From positions 1-40,141 of the forward strand of contig CAMHNK010000004.1 in assembly GCA_946186455.1 (NCBI GenBank): a stretch of DNA of 40,141 nt, given 5' to 3'. Positions 1 to 6,703 of the stretch are shown in pieces. How positions within the stretch are numbered: the first letter of the stretch is position 1; every line of letters begins with the position of its first letter. Under the pieces are notes generated by a model that was not told the origin of the DNA, ran no database searches, and saw nothing but the letters and a program-made list of their open reading frames with translations. Origin of the DNA: an uncultured Candidatus Saccharibacteria bacterium. GTDB lineage: Bacteria; Patescibacteriota; Saccharimonadia; Saccharimonadales; Saccharimonadaceae. The position numbers were made by a program, and so were the translations under genes.

Positions 1-381
1 ACCGGTGACCTCGGTTACCAAAGTGACGACGGCCTCATTTACTTCGCCCAGCGCCTAAAACGTATGATCATCTCATCTGGTTACAACATCTACCCAACCC
101 ACCTCGAGTCTATCATTAACTCGCACGAAGGTGTGCTTACCTCTACGGTGATTGGTATTGATCACCCATACAAAGGTCAGGTGCCAAAAGCCTTCATTGT
201 CTTAAAAGAAGGCTACAAACCAGGGAAGAAGATTGAGAAAGAAATCCGCGAATTGCTCGAAAGAAATGTTCCAATCTACGCCCTTCCAGCCGCCTACGAA
301 TTCCGCGACAAACTTCCAACTACTCTAGTTGGTAAAGTCGCCTTCAAAAAACTTGAAGCCGAAGAAAAAGCCAAGAAATAA
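1..381 (+). CDS. Acyl-CoA synthetase (AMP-forming), C-terminal part, cut by window edge
   Basis: The frame is open from base 1 and adds 21 residues before the Met chosen by the ORF track, so the gene begins outside the window. The 126 visible residues are the C-terminal domain of the ANL (acyl/aryl-CoA ligase) superfamily: GDLGYQSDDGL is the A8-type hinge region after the adenylation domain, KRMIISSGYNIYP is the classic post-hinge motif, and the LPTTLVGKVAFKKL end carries the conserved catalytic lysine of the LP-T--GK motif. The family activates a carboxylic acid with ATP and transfers it to CoA or another thiol. The substrate cannot be told from this fragment. It is followed directly by a hairpin terminator. 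Confidence in the superfamily is high, in the substrate nil. Confidence 0.9.
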   Translation, partial: TGDLGYQSDDGLIYFAQRLKRMIISSGYNIYPTHLESIINSHEGVLTSTVIGIDHPYKGQVPKAFIVLKEGYKPGKKIEKEIRELLERNVPIYALPAAYEFRDKLPTTLVGKVAFKKLEAEEKAKK

Positions 382-413
382 AAATAGCCCCCGCTTAAGG
401 GGGTTATTTTTTA
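382..413. terminator. Bidirectional intrinsic terminator
   Basis: GCCCCC, a short loop, then GGGGG, flanked by an A-rich 5' side and a T-run (TTATTTTTT). It lies between two convergent genes and works in both directions. The stop codon of the minus-strand glycosyltransferase (404-406) is inside the stem. Confidence 0.85.
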
Positions 414-1333
414 TAATTTAATTTCACGCGCATTCTAAATTTCAATGGTTTTTGCTTCAAAAAGCGGTTTTTTCGCCATTTCGGGAAGTATTTCTTCATC
501 ATTTCGCGAGAACGCTGGAATCCCGGCTTACCCTCAGGGAATTTATCAAAATCCTTCGCCGAATCAATTAATAGATTCCAAATAAAGAACCATTCGAGTT
601 CATCGTGATAGGTTTTCTCGGCCCCAGCTTTTACAAATCTCTGATACAGCCCTTCAAGTGCTGGGAAAATATCAAAGGCGTGCGGGTCCCAACTCGTCTT
701 ATGGAGCACCGAATCTTCGTTCTGATAATAGAAGTAAATTGGCTCATCCACAGCCGCATACTTGTCTGTGTAGAGAATTAAAGCTGACATCATCTCCATA
801 TCTTCTTGAATGATACCTTCTTTAAACTTAAATCCACATTGAATCCACCACGCTCTTCTCGAAAATGCCTGCACCGGTCCGAGTCCATAGCGCACAAATC
901 TACTCTTATAATTATCTTCATCCGGCCTCACTGCCGAGAGATAATCCGTGTGGCCATCTTGATAAATTCGCTTCATGCCAAGCATCGTAAGATCGGCTTT
1001 TTTCTGTTCTGCCGCTGTTAAAAGTTTCGAAACAGAGTCTTTCGTCACCTCGTCATCGGCATCCACAAACCAAATATACTTGCCTCTCGCCTCTGTTACA
1101 CCGAAATTTCTAACTGTTCCGGCCCCTGGATTTAGGCACTGCATCGCTCGAATCACACCAGGGTATTTCTTGCGATATTTCTGAATTAATCCGACGGATT
1201 TATCGGTTGAATTATTATCAATTAAAAGAATTTCACTATGAATCCCGCTCACTGCTTTGAGCACTGAATTAACGCACCTTTCTAAGTGTTTTTCGGCATT
1301 ATAGACTGGAATAATGATTGAGACCTGAATCAT
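404..1333 (-). CDS. GT2-family glycosyltransferase (GT-A fold)
   Basis: The 309-residue protein starts with VSIIIPVYNAEKHLERCV, the standard nucleotide-sugar binding start of family 2 glycosyltransferases. LLIDNNSTDKS and WFVDADDEV (the DxD-type metal/UDP-sugar site) follow, then IQEDMEMM, the ED motif with the likely catalytic base. There are no membrane segments, so it probably acts at the inner face of the membrane on a lipid- or polysaccharide-linked acceptor. The ORF track starts six codons earlier (MCYNEV), but those codons are the -10 box itself (TGCTATAAT). The ATG at 1333 lies 6 nt after TATAAT, giving a leaderless mRNA. No partner genes for a specific glycan are nearby, so the acceptor is unknown. 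Confidence 0.9.
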   Translation of the reverse strand: MIQVSIIIPVYNAEKHLERCVNSVLKAVSGIHSEILLIDNNSTDKSVGLIQKYRKKYPGVIRAMQCLNPGAGTVRNFGVTEARGKYIWFVDADDEVTKDSVSKLLTAAEQKKADLTMLGMKRIYQDGHTDYLSAVRPDEDNYKSRFVRYGLGPVQAFSRRAWWIQCGFKFKEGIIQEDMEMMSALILYTDKYAAVDEPIYFYYQNEDSVLHKTSWDPHAFDIFPALEGLYQRFVKAGAEKTYHDELEWFFIWNLLIDSAKDFDKFPEGKPGFQRSREMMKKYFPKWRKNRFLKQKPLKFRMRVKLNYKK

Positions 1334-1339
1334 GACTTC

Positions 1340-1348
1340 ATTATAGCA
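1340..1348 (-). promoter_or_regulatory. Extended -10 promoter (TGCTATAAT), leaderless start of the GT2 gene
   Basis: On the minus strand TGCTATAAT is followed by six bases (GAAGTC) and the ATG, placing the transcription start at or next to the start codon. Confidence 0.75.
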
Positions 1349-1401
1349 CATATGAAAAACAGGGAAGAAAACGCTCTAAACTTGACATAAAGCGCTTATG
1401 C

Positions 1402-1430
1402 TTGCAAAATATAAGAATAATTGCTATAAT
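1402..1430 (+). promoter_or_regulatory. Sigma-70-type promoter of the secreted Ig-like protein gene
   Basis: TTGCAA (1402-1407), 17-nt spacer, TATAAT (1425-1430). The predicted start near 1437 gives a leader of about 58 nt with the strong SD TTAGGAGGTT at 1477-1486. Confidence 0.8.
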
Positions 1431-1494
1431 TAGTCACGATCAGAGGTTAGAGATTGATCAACTAGCAAATTAATAATTAGGAGGTTTTTTAAAG

Positions 1495-2532
1495 ATGAAA
1501 AAGATTCTCAACCTTGTCCTCGCGATTTCTCTGATCCTCACCCTCGCAATGTTCACCGCGCCGCCCGCTTTTGCGGACGGTGGAGACGTAGCAGCCGCTG
1601 AGACGACCGCCTTCGTGGTGGAGAAACACCCCACGGACGAGACAATCCCCGCTGGTGGGAAAGCCATCTTTATGGCTTACCCGAAAGGTACGCAGGTTTA
1701 TTCTGTGTACTGGACCTTTGAAACCGATGACGGCGACACTGTCGAGGCCGAAAACGCCCCGAATTATTTCAGTGGACTCATCGTCGAGTTTCCCGACAAG
1801 CAAAGAATCCGCCTGAAGAACGTACCCGAGACCATGAGTGGTCTCAAAGTCCGCGCCCACTTCGCCAAGATGAACGGTGAAACGATCGTTTCCGATCCCG
1901 CCTTCCTCTTTGTCGAACCGGGCGAAAACAATCCGGCACCTTGCACTACGGCCCAAGCGCCCGTGTCTACGGCTAGCCAGATCGTCATCACGAAGCATCC
2001 TCTCGATGAGGTTCTTCTGAGAGATGGACAGTCTTCGACTTATTTCACATCGTATGCCACCGGTTACTCCTGGATTTCCTGGGAATTCAAAATCGGTGAC
2101 AACGGCGGGCCTTTCTCCGCAGAGAAAGCCATTTCCGACTACGGCCTGTGCCTTGAAGGCATCAACAGTGAGAAAATCACTATCCGGAATATCACCTGGG
2201 GAATTAACGGGTGGTATGTGAGAGCCGTCTTCCACGACGACTGCGGTAATGTGAAATACTCCAACTGGGCCTTTATGAGGCTGGTCGAATGTACTCCGTG
2301 CAATCCGTGCCCGCCGAAGCCCTGCAGGCCTTGCGAACCGGTTTGCCCGCCCCCGTGCTGGATTCCGGATCCGTATTGCGGAACTCCGATTGCACCCTGC
2401 ACACCCTGCAACCCCTGCGAGCCGGCAGTCATCATCGTTGGTGGCTGCTATCCACCGGTTGAAACCACCGTTACTCACAGTGAATCCTACACTGTAACTG
2501 ACACTGTCAGTACTACATACTACGGCTGGTAA
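1495..2532 (+). CDS. Secreted two-domain Ig-like protein with Cys/Pro-rich C-terminus
   Basis: 345 residues. Residues 1-28 are a signal peptide (MKKILNLVLAISLILTLAM, cleavage probably after FADG or AFA). Two beta-rich repeats follow, each starting with a KHP-DE motif (VVEKHPTDETIPAGG near 38 and ITKHPLDEVLLRDGQ near 163) and each containing a W-F/WEF core and a xG(W/L)KVRA(H/V)F-type strand. The second repeat is clearly related to the Ig-like domain of the L,D-transpeptidase at 4569-5840 (shared SWEF, FSAE, INGW-VRA and NWA). The tail from about residue 255 is packed with Cys-Pro pairs (CTPCNPCPPKPC), which suggests a disulfide-crosslinked or surface-anchored stalk. G+C and codon choice look richer than in the neighbours. 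I recognise no named family; a cell-surface role is inferred. It has its own promoter and terminator and a strong SD. Confidence 0.85.
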   Translation: MKKILNLVLAISLILTLAMFTAPPAFADGGDVAAAETTAFVVEKHPTDETIPAGGKAIFMAYPKGTQVYSVYWTFETDDGDTVEAENAPNYFSGLIVEFPDKQRIRLKNVPETMSGLKVRAHFAKMNGETIVSDPAFLFVEPGENNPAPCTTAQAPVSTASQIVITKHPLDEVLLRDGQSSTYFTSYATGYSWISWEFKIGDNGGPFSAEKAISDYGLCLEGINSEKITIRNITWGINGWYVRAVFHDDCGNVKYSNWAFMRLVECTPCNPCPPKPCRPCEPVCPPPCWIPDPYCGTPIAPCTPCNPCEPAVIIVGGCYPPVETTVTHSESYTVTDTVSTTYYGW

Positions 2533-2536
2533 ACAT

Positions 2537-2553
2537 AATCTCTAACCTCCTAA
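2537..2553 (+). promoter_or_regulatory. 3'UTR segment complementary to both the 5' end and the SD of its own mRNA
   Basis: AATCTCTAACCTC (2537-2549) is an exact reverse complement of GAGGTTAGAGATT (1443-1455), near the predicted 5' end of the mRNA. The overlapping AACCTCCTAA (2544-2553) is an exact reverse complement of the SD TTAGGAGGTT (1477-1486). A regulatory role is inferred. Confidence 0.5.
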
Positions 2554-2573
2554 ACCTAGCACCTTCCCCAGCA

Positions 2574-2600
2574 AAAAAGGCCCCTCCGGGGGCCCTTTTT
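2574..2600. terminator. Bidirectional intrinsic terminator
   Basis: AAAAAGGCCCC, loop TCC, GGGGGCCCTTTTT. It serves the plus-strand secreted protein gene and the convergent minus-strand DUF853 gene. Confidence 0.9.
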
Positions 2601-2611
2601 AATGCTTTGAA

Positions 2612-4225
2612 TTATTTACCTTTAAAAATGTCTTTAAAGATTTTATTCGTGATGTTTCTACCGATGGCGCTGCCAGCGGAACCAAGCACATTACCGAGGA
2701 AACGATCAGCGGATGATTTTTGTTTCGCCTTGGCTTTTTCAGCAGCGATCCGCTCCTTTTCGGCCTGTTTAGCCCGCTCGTTGGCAAGTTTCTCGGCGGC
2801 TTTTTCCGCGGCAATTCTTTCTTTTTCAGCCAGTTTCGCCTGTTCCTGAGCGGCTTTTTCCGCGGCTTTATCAGCAGCAATGCGTTGCTTCTCAGCAGCT
2901 TCTTCCTCTAATCTCGCCTGTTCTTCAGCGGCCTTCGTCTCGGCTTTTTGCTGGATAATCTCGGCAGCCGATTCTGGATTCTGTTCCTCATCGTATTTAC
3001 CGCAAAGTGGGCTCATATTGATAACTTTATTGCGCGTAATATCGTCAATCGCACCCATTTTACTTTGTGGCGGGAGAATCGTCGCGCGCTCCACTATGGA
3101 AGGTGCGCCCTTCTCGTCCTGGAAGGAAATCAAAGCTTCGCCCGTGCCGAGCTCAAGAATTGCTTTTTCGGTATCAAACTTCTCATTTACTCTAAATGAT
3201 TGGGCAGCAGCATGCACGGCTTTTTGCTCTGATGGTGTATAAGCACGGAGTGAATGTTGAACGCGGTTACCAAGTTGCGCCAAAACTTCATCTGGCACAT
3301 CGGTTGGACTCTGTGAAATGAAGTAGAGACCAATACCACGTGAGCGAATCAGTTTCACAATCTGCGTAATCCTCTTTAGTCTATAAGCCGGCATATCGTG
3401 GAAGAGTAGATGTGCCTCATCAAAGAAGAAGACGAGTTTCGGCTTATCAAGGTCGCCCACCTCTGGAGAAGTGCTAAAGAGCGTGCTAAGTAACCAGAGT
3501 AGGAACGCCGCATACATATCTGGGCTTTCAAACAAAGTCACAGCGTGGAGAATATTAATTACGCCTCTACCATCGCTATCAACGGAGAAGAAATCGTTTA
3601 CACTTAGCGCTGGCTGGCCAAAGAAATGGTCAGCACCCTGATTTTCAAGCGTGAGGAGCGACCTCTGAATTACACCAATACTTTGAGTCGTGATATTGCC
3701 ATATCTAGTGGAATACTTATCACGGTTTTCACTCACATATTGGAGCACGGCACGGAGGTCCTTTAGATCAATCAAAGCGAGATTCTCATCTTTAGCAATC
3801 GCAAAAGCAATCGCCAGGTTGCCTTCCTGCGCCTCCGACAAACCAAGCATAATTGAAAGCACTTCTGGACCGACGGATTCTACGGTAGCACGTACTGGAT
3901 GGCCACTTTGGCCATATAAATCCCAGAATCTCACCGGATATTGCTTCGCTTCAAAACCCTTTAAGTCAAGCTTCTTCAGGCGTTTTTCGATATTTTCGTT
4001 GATTTCGCCGACACAGGCCGTGCCAGCAAGATCACCCTTTACATCCGCGAGAAACACCGGTACGCCAGCGTCCGAGAAGCTCTCCGCCATCACCTTGAGA
4101 GTGATTGTCTTACCCGAACCGCTCGCACCCGTAATAATGCCGTGGCGGTTCGCCATTTGTGGCAAAATTGCTAGCTCCTTGCCATCATCGGTTTTGCCAA
4201 TTAAAAGCCGTTTATCAATATACAT
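2612..4225 (-). CDS. HerA-like / DUF853 (YjgR-type) ATPase
   Basis: The 537-residue protein opens with the nucleotide-binding core of the HerA/FtsK-like P-loop family: GITGASGSGKT (Walker A, near residue 36), VFLADVKGDL close behind, and VFFFDEAHLLF (Walker B, near 265). LYFISQSPTDVPDEVLAQLGNRVQH is characteristic of the DUF853/YjgR group. Residues from about 420 to 505 are a highly charged Ala/Glu/Lys coiled coil (repeated AEKERIAAEKAAEK), and the end (GSAGSAIGRNITNKI) matches the family's C-terminal motif. The function of the family is not settled; DNA translocation or remodelling is inferred from the fold. A standard SD (AGGAG) sits 7 nt before the ATG, with TGCTAAAAT upstream, so this gene is leadered. 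It shares a terminator with the convergent secreted protein gene. Confidence 0.88.
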   Translation of the reverse strand: MYIDKRLLIGKTDDGKELAILPQMANRHGIITGASGSGKTITLKVMAESFSDAGVPVFLADVKGDLAGTACVGEINENIEKRLKKLDLKGFEAKQYPVRFWDLYGQSGHPVRATVESVGPEVLSIMLGLSEAQEGNLAIAFAIAKDENLALIDLKDLRAVLQYVSENRDKYSTRYGNITTQSIGVIQRSLLTLENQGADHFFGQPALSVNDFFSVDSDGRGVINILHAVTLFESPDMYAAFLLWLLSTLFSTSPEVGDLDKPKLVFFFDEAHLLFHDMPAYRLKRITQIVKLIRSRGIGLYFISQSPTDVPDEVLAQLGNRVQHSLRAYTPSEQKAVHAAAQSFRVNEKFDTEKAILELGTGEALISFQDEKGAPSIVERATILPPQSKMGAIDDITRNKVINMSPLCGKYDEEQNPESAAEIIQQKAETKAAEEQARLEEEAAEKQRIAADKAAEKAAQEQAKLAEKERIAAEKAAEKLANERAKQAEKERIAAEKAKAKQKSSADRFLGNVLGSAGSAIGRNITNKIFKDIFKGK

Positions 4226-4265
4226 ATAAACTCCTATTTTAAGCCTATTTTAGCACGATTAATGT

Positions 4266-4277
4266 TAATATTAAAAT
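4266..4277 (+). promoter_or_regulatory. -10 box and 6-nt gap of a leaderless promoter
   Basis: TAATAT (4266-4271), six bases, then ATG at 4278. No SD is present. The -35 is weak. Confidence 0.55.
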
Positions 4278-4526
4278 ATGAAAAGAGACGTATTTATTCA
4301 TGGGGTTTACAAGCATTTTAAAGGGGATTTATACCTCGTCGAAGACATTATTTATGATAGTGAGACTAAAGAGCCAATGGTGGCTTACCGCGCCCTCTAT
4401 GGCGACGGTCGCCTCTGGTGCCGCCCGATTAAAATGTTCCTAAGTGAAGTCGATCACGAAAAGTATCCGAACGTGAAGCAACAATACCGCTTCGAACTGC
4501 AAAACATTGAAAGCAAGAATAAATAA
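4278..4526 (+). CDS. DUF1653 family protein
   Basis: The 82-residue protein carries the core DUF1653 pattern: an N-terminal G-Y-H-(F/Y)KG motif (HGVYKHFKGDLYLVEDI), then EPMVAYRALYGDGRLWCRPIKMF ending near the F-----DG/EVDH segment. These small beta-rich proteins occur across bacteria and their role is not established. The start is supported by the -10-N6-ATG arrangement. It is divergent from the DUF853 gene (52 nt apart) and convergent with the L,D-transpeptidase gene. Confidence 0.85.
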   Translation: MKRDVFIHGVYKHFKGDLYLVEDIIYDSETKEPMVAYRALYGDGRLWCRPIKMFLSEVDHEKYPNVKQQYRFELQNIESKNK

Positions 4527-4554
4527 AAAAATACCCGAGCCTAAGCTCGGGTAT
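4525..4554 (-). terminator. Intrinsic terminator of the L,D-transpeptidase gene
   Basis: ATACCCGAGC, loop CTAA, GCTCGGGTAT: a 10-bp perfect stem. On the minus strand it is followed by a T-run, so it fits the minus-strand gene best. Confidence 0.88.
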
Positions 4555-4568
4555 TAAGGTGCTGGGGA

Positions 4569-5840
4569 TTAGGGAATGACAAGCACAGGAGTGCCAATCT
4601 GGGAATTGTGGTACACCAGCTCGGCGAACCAAGCCGGCGTATTTACGCATCCATGTGAGCCGTTGCCCTGGTAGATGGTTCCGCCATACTCGCTTCTCCA
4701 GTGGTCGGCATCGTGAATCGCGATACCGCCGTTAAAGAACGAAGCGTAGGTCGTGTACCAAGCGGGATTGTCCTGCATGTTGAAGTCTTCGCGGAAGCAC
4801 CACATCTGGTAAAGGCCAATCGGCGTCGGTGATGTATAAGCATCACCAGTCACGCAATCGGTGTCGCCCATCAGTGTGCCATCCACGTAGAAATAAGCAT
4901 GCTGTTCTGTCTTATCGACAATCGCGCCGGTGCCGTACATGTTGACGAAGTGGTCCCAGATGTCCCAACGATTATCAGATACGTAATTCTTGGAAATGTA
5001 ACCACTACCATCGGCCAGATGATACCAGCCGCCAGTCTCACCATCCACGGTAACAACCTGTCCGGCTTCTACTGACGTGTTCCAATCACCACCCGGCCAA
5101 AACCGGATTAGTACACCGGAACCGATGACGTAAAGCTGTCTTGCCTCAAAGTAAGTGATATTATCATCAGATGAAGGCGGATCGGGCTGCACGGGCGGTG
5201 CGGGCGGGATGTAGGGTTCGGGCTCTTCGATGAGCTGGATTCTTGCCCAGTTCGTGTAAAATTTTTCACCCATGGTGAAATTGTAGAAAATTGCACGAAC
5301 CTGCCATCCGTTGATTGCCCAAGAAGCATTCCAAATGGTTAGTGTTTCACTATTGTAACCGTCGATAATCTGTCCATGATATTTGACAGCATCTTCGGCC
5401 GAGAAGACCTCACCATTTGCGTCCATAAACTCCCAGGACATTTGCTCGTAGTTTTCAGCACGAGCGATGAAAAGCACTTTTTCTTGTCCTTCCGTCACGG
5501 AAAGCTCGTCATACGGGTCTTTCGTGATTTTGATGCCAGGAATTGGCGTCGGTGCGGGGGTCGGTGCCACGGTTGGCACAGGGGTCGGAGTCGGCGTAGG
5601 CGTCGGCTCTGGCGTGGGTGTCGGAGTCGGTGTCGGCTCCGGAGTAGGCTCAGGCGTCGGTGCTACAGTTGGAACTGTGGTCGGCGTCGGAGTCGCTGTT
5701 GGCCTAGTTCTGTTTTCTTCGGTGGACGGCTTCTCGGCCGGATCTGTGGATGTCGCCTTCGTAAAGGGAAGCGAGCAACCAGAGGTAAAAATCACCGAAA
5801 GAATCAGAAAAATGACAAACAATCTGCGAATAGTCTTCAT
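4569..5840 (-). CDS. L,D-transpeptidase lipoprotein (YkuD domain) with Ig-like and SH3-like domains
   Basis: 423 residues. A lipoprotein signal peptide with lipobox FTSGC puts the lipidated Cys near residue 22. A long Pro/Thr/Glu linker (repeats of PTPTPEPTP, about 45-105) follows, then an Ig-like domain related to the one in the gene at 1495-2532, an SH3-like domain ([12 protein letters not shown] to [10 protein letters not shown], about 235-290), and a YkuD catalytic domain. The catalytic signature is IAIHDADHW followed by GSHGCVN near residue 395, with the nucleophilic Cys and its His. Such enzymes form 3-3 peptidoglycan crosslinks or attach proteins to peptidoglycan. The SD (GGGAGG) and a TGCTATAAT promoter are clear. 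Complete and apparently active. Confidence 0.93.
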   Translation of the reverse strand: MKTIRRLFVIFLILSVIFTSGCSLPFTKATSTDPAEKPSTEENRTRPTATPTPTTVPTVAPTPEPTPEPTPTPTPTPEPTPTPTPTPVPTVAPTPAPTPIPGIKITKDPYDELSVTEGQEKVLFIARAENYEQMSWEFMDANGEVFSAEDAVKYHGQIIDGYNSETLTIWNASWAINGWQVRAIFYNFTMGEKFYTNWARIQLIEEPEPYIPPAPPVQPDPPSSDDNITYFEARQLYVIGSGVLIRFWPGGDWNTSVEAGQVVTVDGETGGWYHLADGSGYISKNYVSDNRWDIWDHFVNMYGTGAIVDKTEQHAYFYVDGTLMGDTDCVTGDAYTSPTPIGLYQMWCFREDFNMQDNPAWYTTYASFFNGGIAIHDADHWRSEYGGTIYQGNGSHGCVNTPAWFAELVYHNSQIGTPVLVIP

Positions 5841-5858
5841 TTTTACTAACCTCCCTAA

Positions 5859-5872
5859 TTTTTAAGGTACGA
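5859..5872 (-). promoter_or_regulatory. Leader motif TCGTACCTTAAAAA (copy 1)
   Basis: On the minus strand TCGTACCTTAAAAA lies in the 5' leader just before the SD of the L,D-transpeptidase gene. The same 14 bases occupy the same place in the PhoH gene leader (36754-36767). Confidence 0.5.
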
Positions 5873-5879
5873 TACTATA

Positions 5880-5888
5880 ATTATAGCA
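5880..5888 (-). promoter_or_regulatory. Extended -10 (TGCTATAAT) for the L,D-transpeptidase gene
   Basis: A consensus extended -10 on the minus strand, giving a leader of about 35 nt. Confidence 0.75.
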
Positions 5889-5971
5889 CAAAATGCCGAA
5901 AAAATCAAGACATAACCAGTTATTCACCACCGGTGATTCGTGTATAGTCGGCATACCGATAGAGTGATACC

Positions 5972-6000
5972 TTGATTAATATTAGAATTTATGTTATTAT
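5972..6000 (+). promoter_or_regulatory. Promoter of the 6038 gene
   Basis: TTGATT (5972-5977), 17-nt spacer, TATTAT (5995-6000), followed by a leader with SD TAGGAGGTG. Confidence 0.7.
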
Positions 6001-6037
6001 ATTGATACCTTTTGCACATTAATAGGAGGTGTTTTAA

Positions 6038-6406
6038 ATGGGTGAGTATGGCGCGTTCTATGGCACCATCGGATTTCAATTGGAACAGTTGGCCGAGGGC
6101 TTAAAAGCCCACAGCTACGCAATGGTTCCGGAGTCATTCTATCGCGGCTGGAAGCGTCTCAGTAGCTTCAAAGAAGAGAAAGACGGTTCGTATTACGGCA
6201 CGGATTATAGTGAACATCAGATAACCACCGCCAAATTCGAAGATGATGGCCACACCTGGCTAGTTACTACAGCAATCTGTGCGCACCCCAGTGATCCCAA
6301 AGAATTCTGCTGGCGGTACATCGTCAAAATCACCAAAAATGGCGAGGTTGTCTCTCGCCCCAGAACTAGGTTCGAAGATTATCTTCAGTACATCGCTCGC
6401 CTCTAA
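6038..6406 (+). CDS. Small orphan protein, unknown function
   Basis: The 122-residue protein has no signal peptide, membrane segment or motif that I recognise. It is rich in aromatic and charged residues (YRGWKRLSSF, HTWLVTTAICAH, FCWRYIVKITKNGEV) and its pattern suggests a small alpha/beta cytoplasmic domain. It has a good promoter, a strong SD 8 nt upstream and its own terminator, so it is a real single-gene unit. It lies beside the duplicated tRNA end, which makes it a candidate cargo or relic of an integration event; this is speculation. Confidence 0.75.
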   Translation: MGEYGAFYGTIGFQLEQLAEGLKAHSYAMVPESFYRGWKRLSSFKEEKDGSYYGTDYSEHQITTAKFEDDGHTWLVTTAICAHPSDPKEFCWRYIVKITKNGEVVSRPRTRFEDYLQYIARL

Positions 6407-6410
6407 CATT

Positions 6411-6438
6411 AAATCCCCCAAATTCTCGGGGGATTTTT
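6411..6438 (+). terminator. Intrinsic terminator of the 6038 gene
   Basis: AAATCCCCC, loop AAATTCTC, GGGGGATTT followed by TT. Confidence 0.9.
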
Positions 6439-6443
6439 CTACG

Positions 6444-6473
6444 CTAAAAAAATGGCTCCCCCGGCCAGACTCG
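6444..6473. repeat. Direct repeat copy of the tRNA-Asn 3' end (att-like)
   Basis: A 30-base exact copy of 6506-6535, containing the T-run after the tRNA, the CCA, the acceptor 3' strand and part of the T-arm. The tRNA body is absent here, so this is a 3'-end fragment of the kind left by tRNA-targeting integration. Confidence 0.8.
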
Positions 6474-6505
6474 TTCGCGAAGCGCGAGTCTCCGTATGTT
6501 TTTTC

Positions 6506-6535
6506 CTAAAAAAATGGCTCCCCCGGCCAGACTCG
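6506..6535. repeat. Direct repeat at the intact tRNA-Asn 3' end
   Basis: Second copy of the 30-base repeat, part of the functional tRNA gene. The 32 bases between the copies complete a hairpin with the end of copy 1 (GACTCG ... CGAGTC). Confidence 0.8.
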
Positions 6536-6589
6536 AACTGGCAACCTCGAAGTTAACAGCTTCTTGCTCCACCATTGAGCTACAGGGGA
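6515..6589 (-). tRNA. tRNA-Asn (GTT anticodon), CCA encoded
   Basis: On the minus strand the acceptor stem is TCCCCTG / CGGGGGA with discriminator G and an encoded CCA. The D-arm is GCTC...GAGC, the anticodon loop CTGTTAA gives GTT for asparagine, and the T-arm is GCCAG TTCGAGT CTGGC. The outermost anticodon-stem pair is A-G. A run of seven T follows CCA directly. Confidence 0.93.
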
Positions 6590-6595
6590 ATATCC

Positions 6596-6628
6596 ATACG
6601 TCAAAATGTGCGTATGTCTATTATAGCA
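6596..6628 (-). promoter_or_regulatory. tRNA-Asn promoter and 5' leader hairpin
   Basis: Minus-strand TGCTATAAT at 6620-6628. Between it and the tRNA lies the inverted repeat CATACG...CGTATG (6596-6617). Confidence 0.7.
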
Positions 6629-6703
6629 TATTTTTTATTTTTGTGGTAAAATTATAAGAGTTATTTTTGTTTTGACGTCTAAAATCATGAGAAAGGAGAG
6701 CAA

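Noticed and set aside
1489-2478. 329-aa ORF on the minus strand opposite the secreted protein gene
   Set aside because: The composition is Arg/Gly-rich shadow coding with no promoter or SD, and the plus-strand gene has a signal peptide, promoter, SD and terminator.
5376-5865. Two plus-strand ORFs opposite the L,D-transpeptidase, one rich in Gly-Val repeats
   Set aside because: They are the antisense reading of the Pro/Thr linker repeat; the regularity comes from the repeat on the coding strand.
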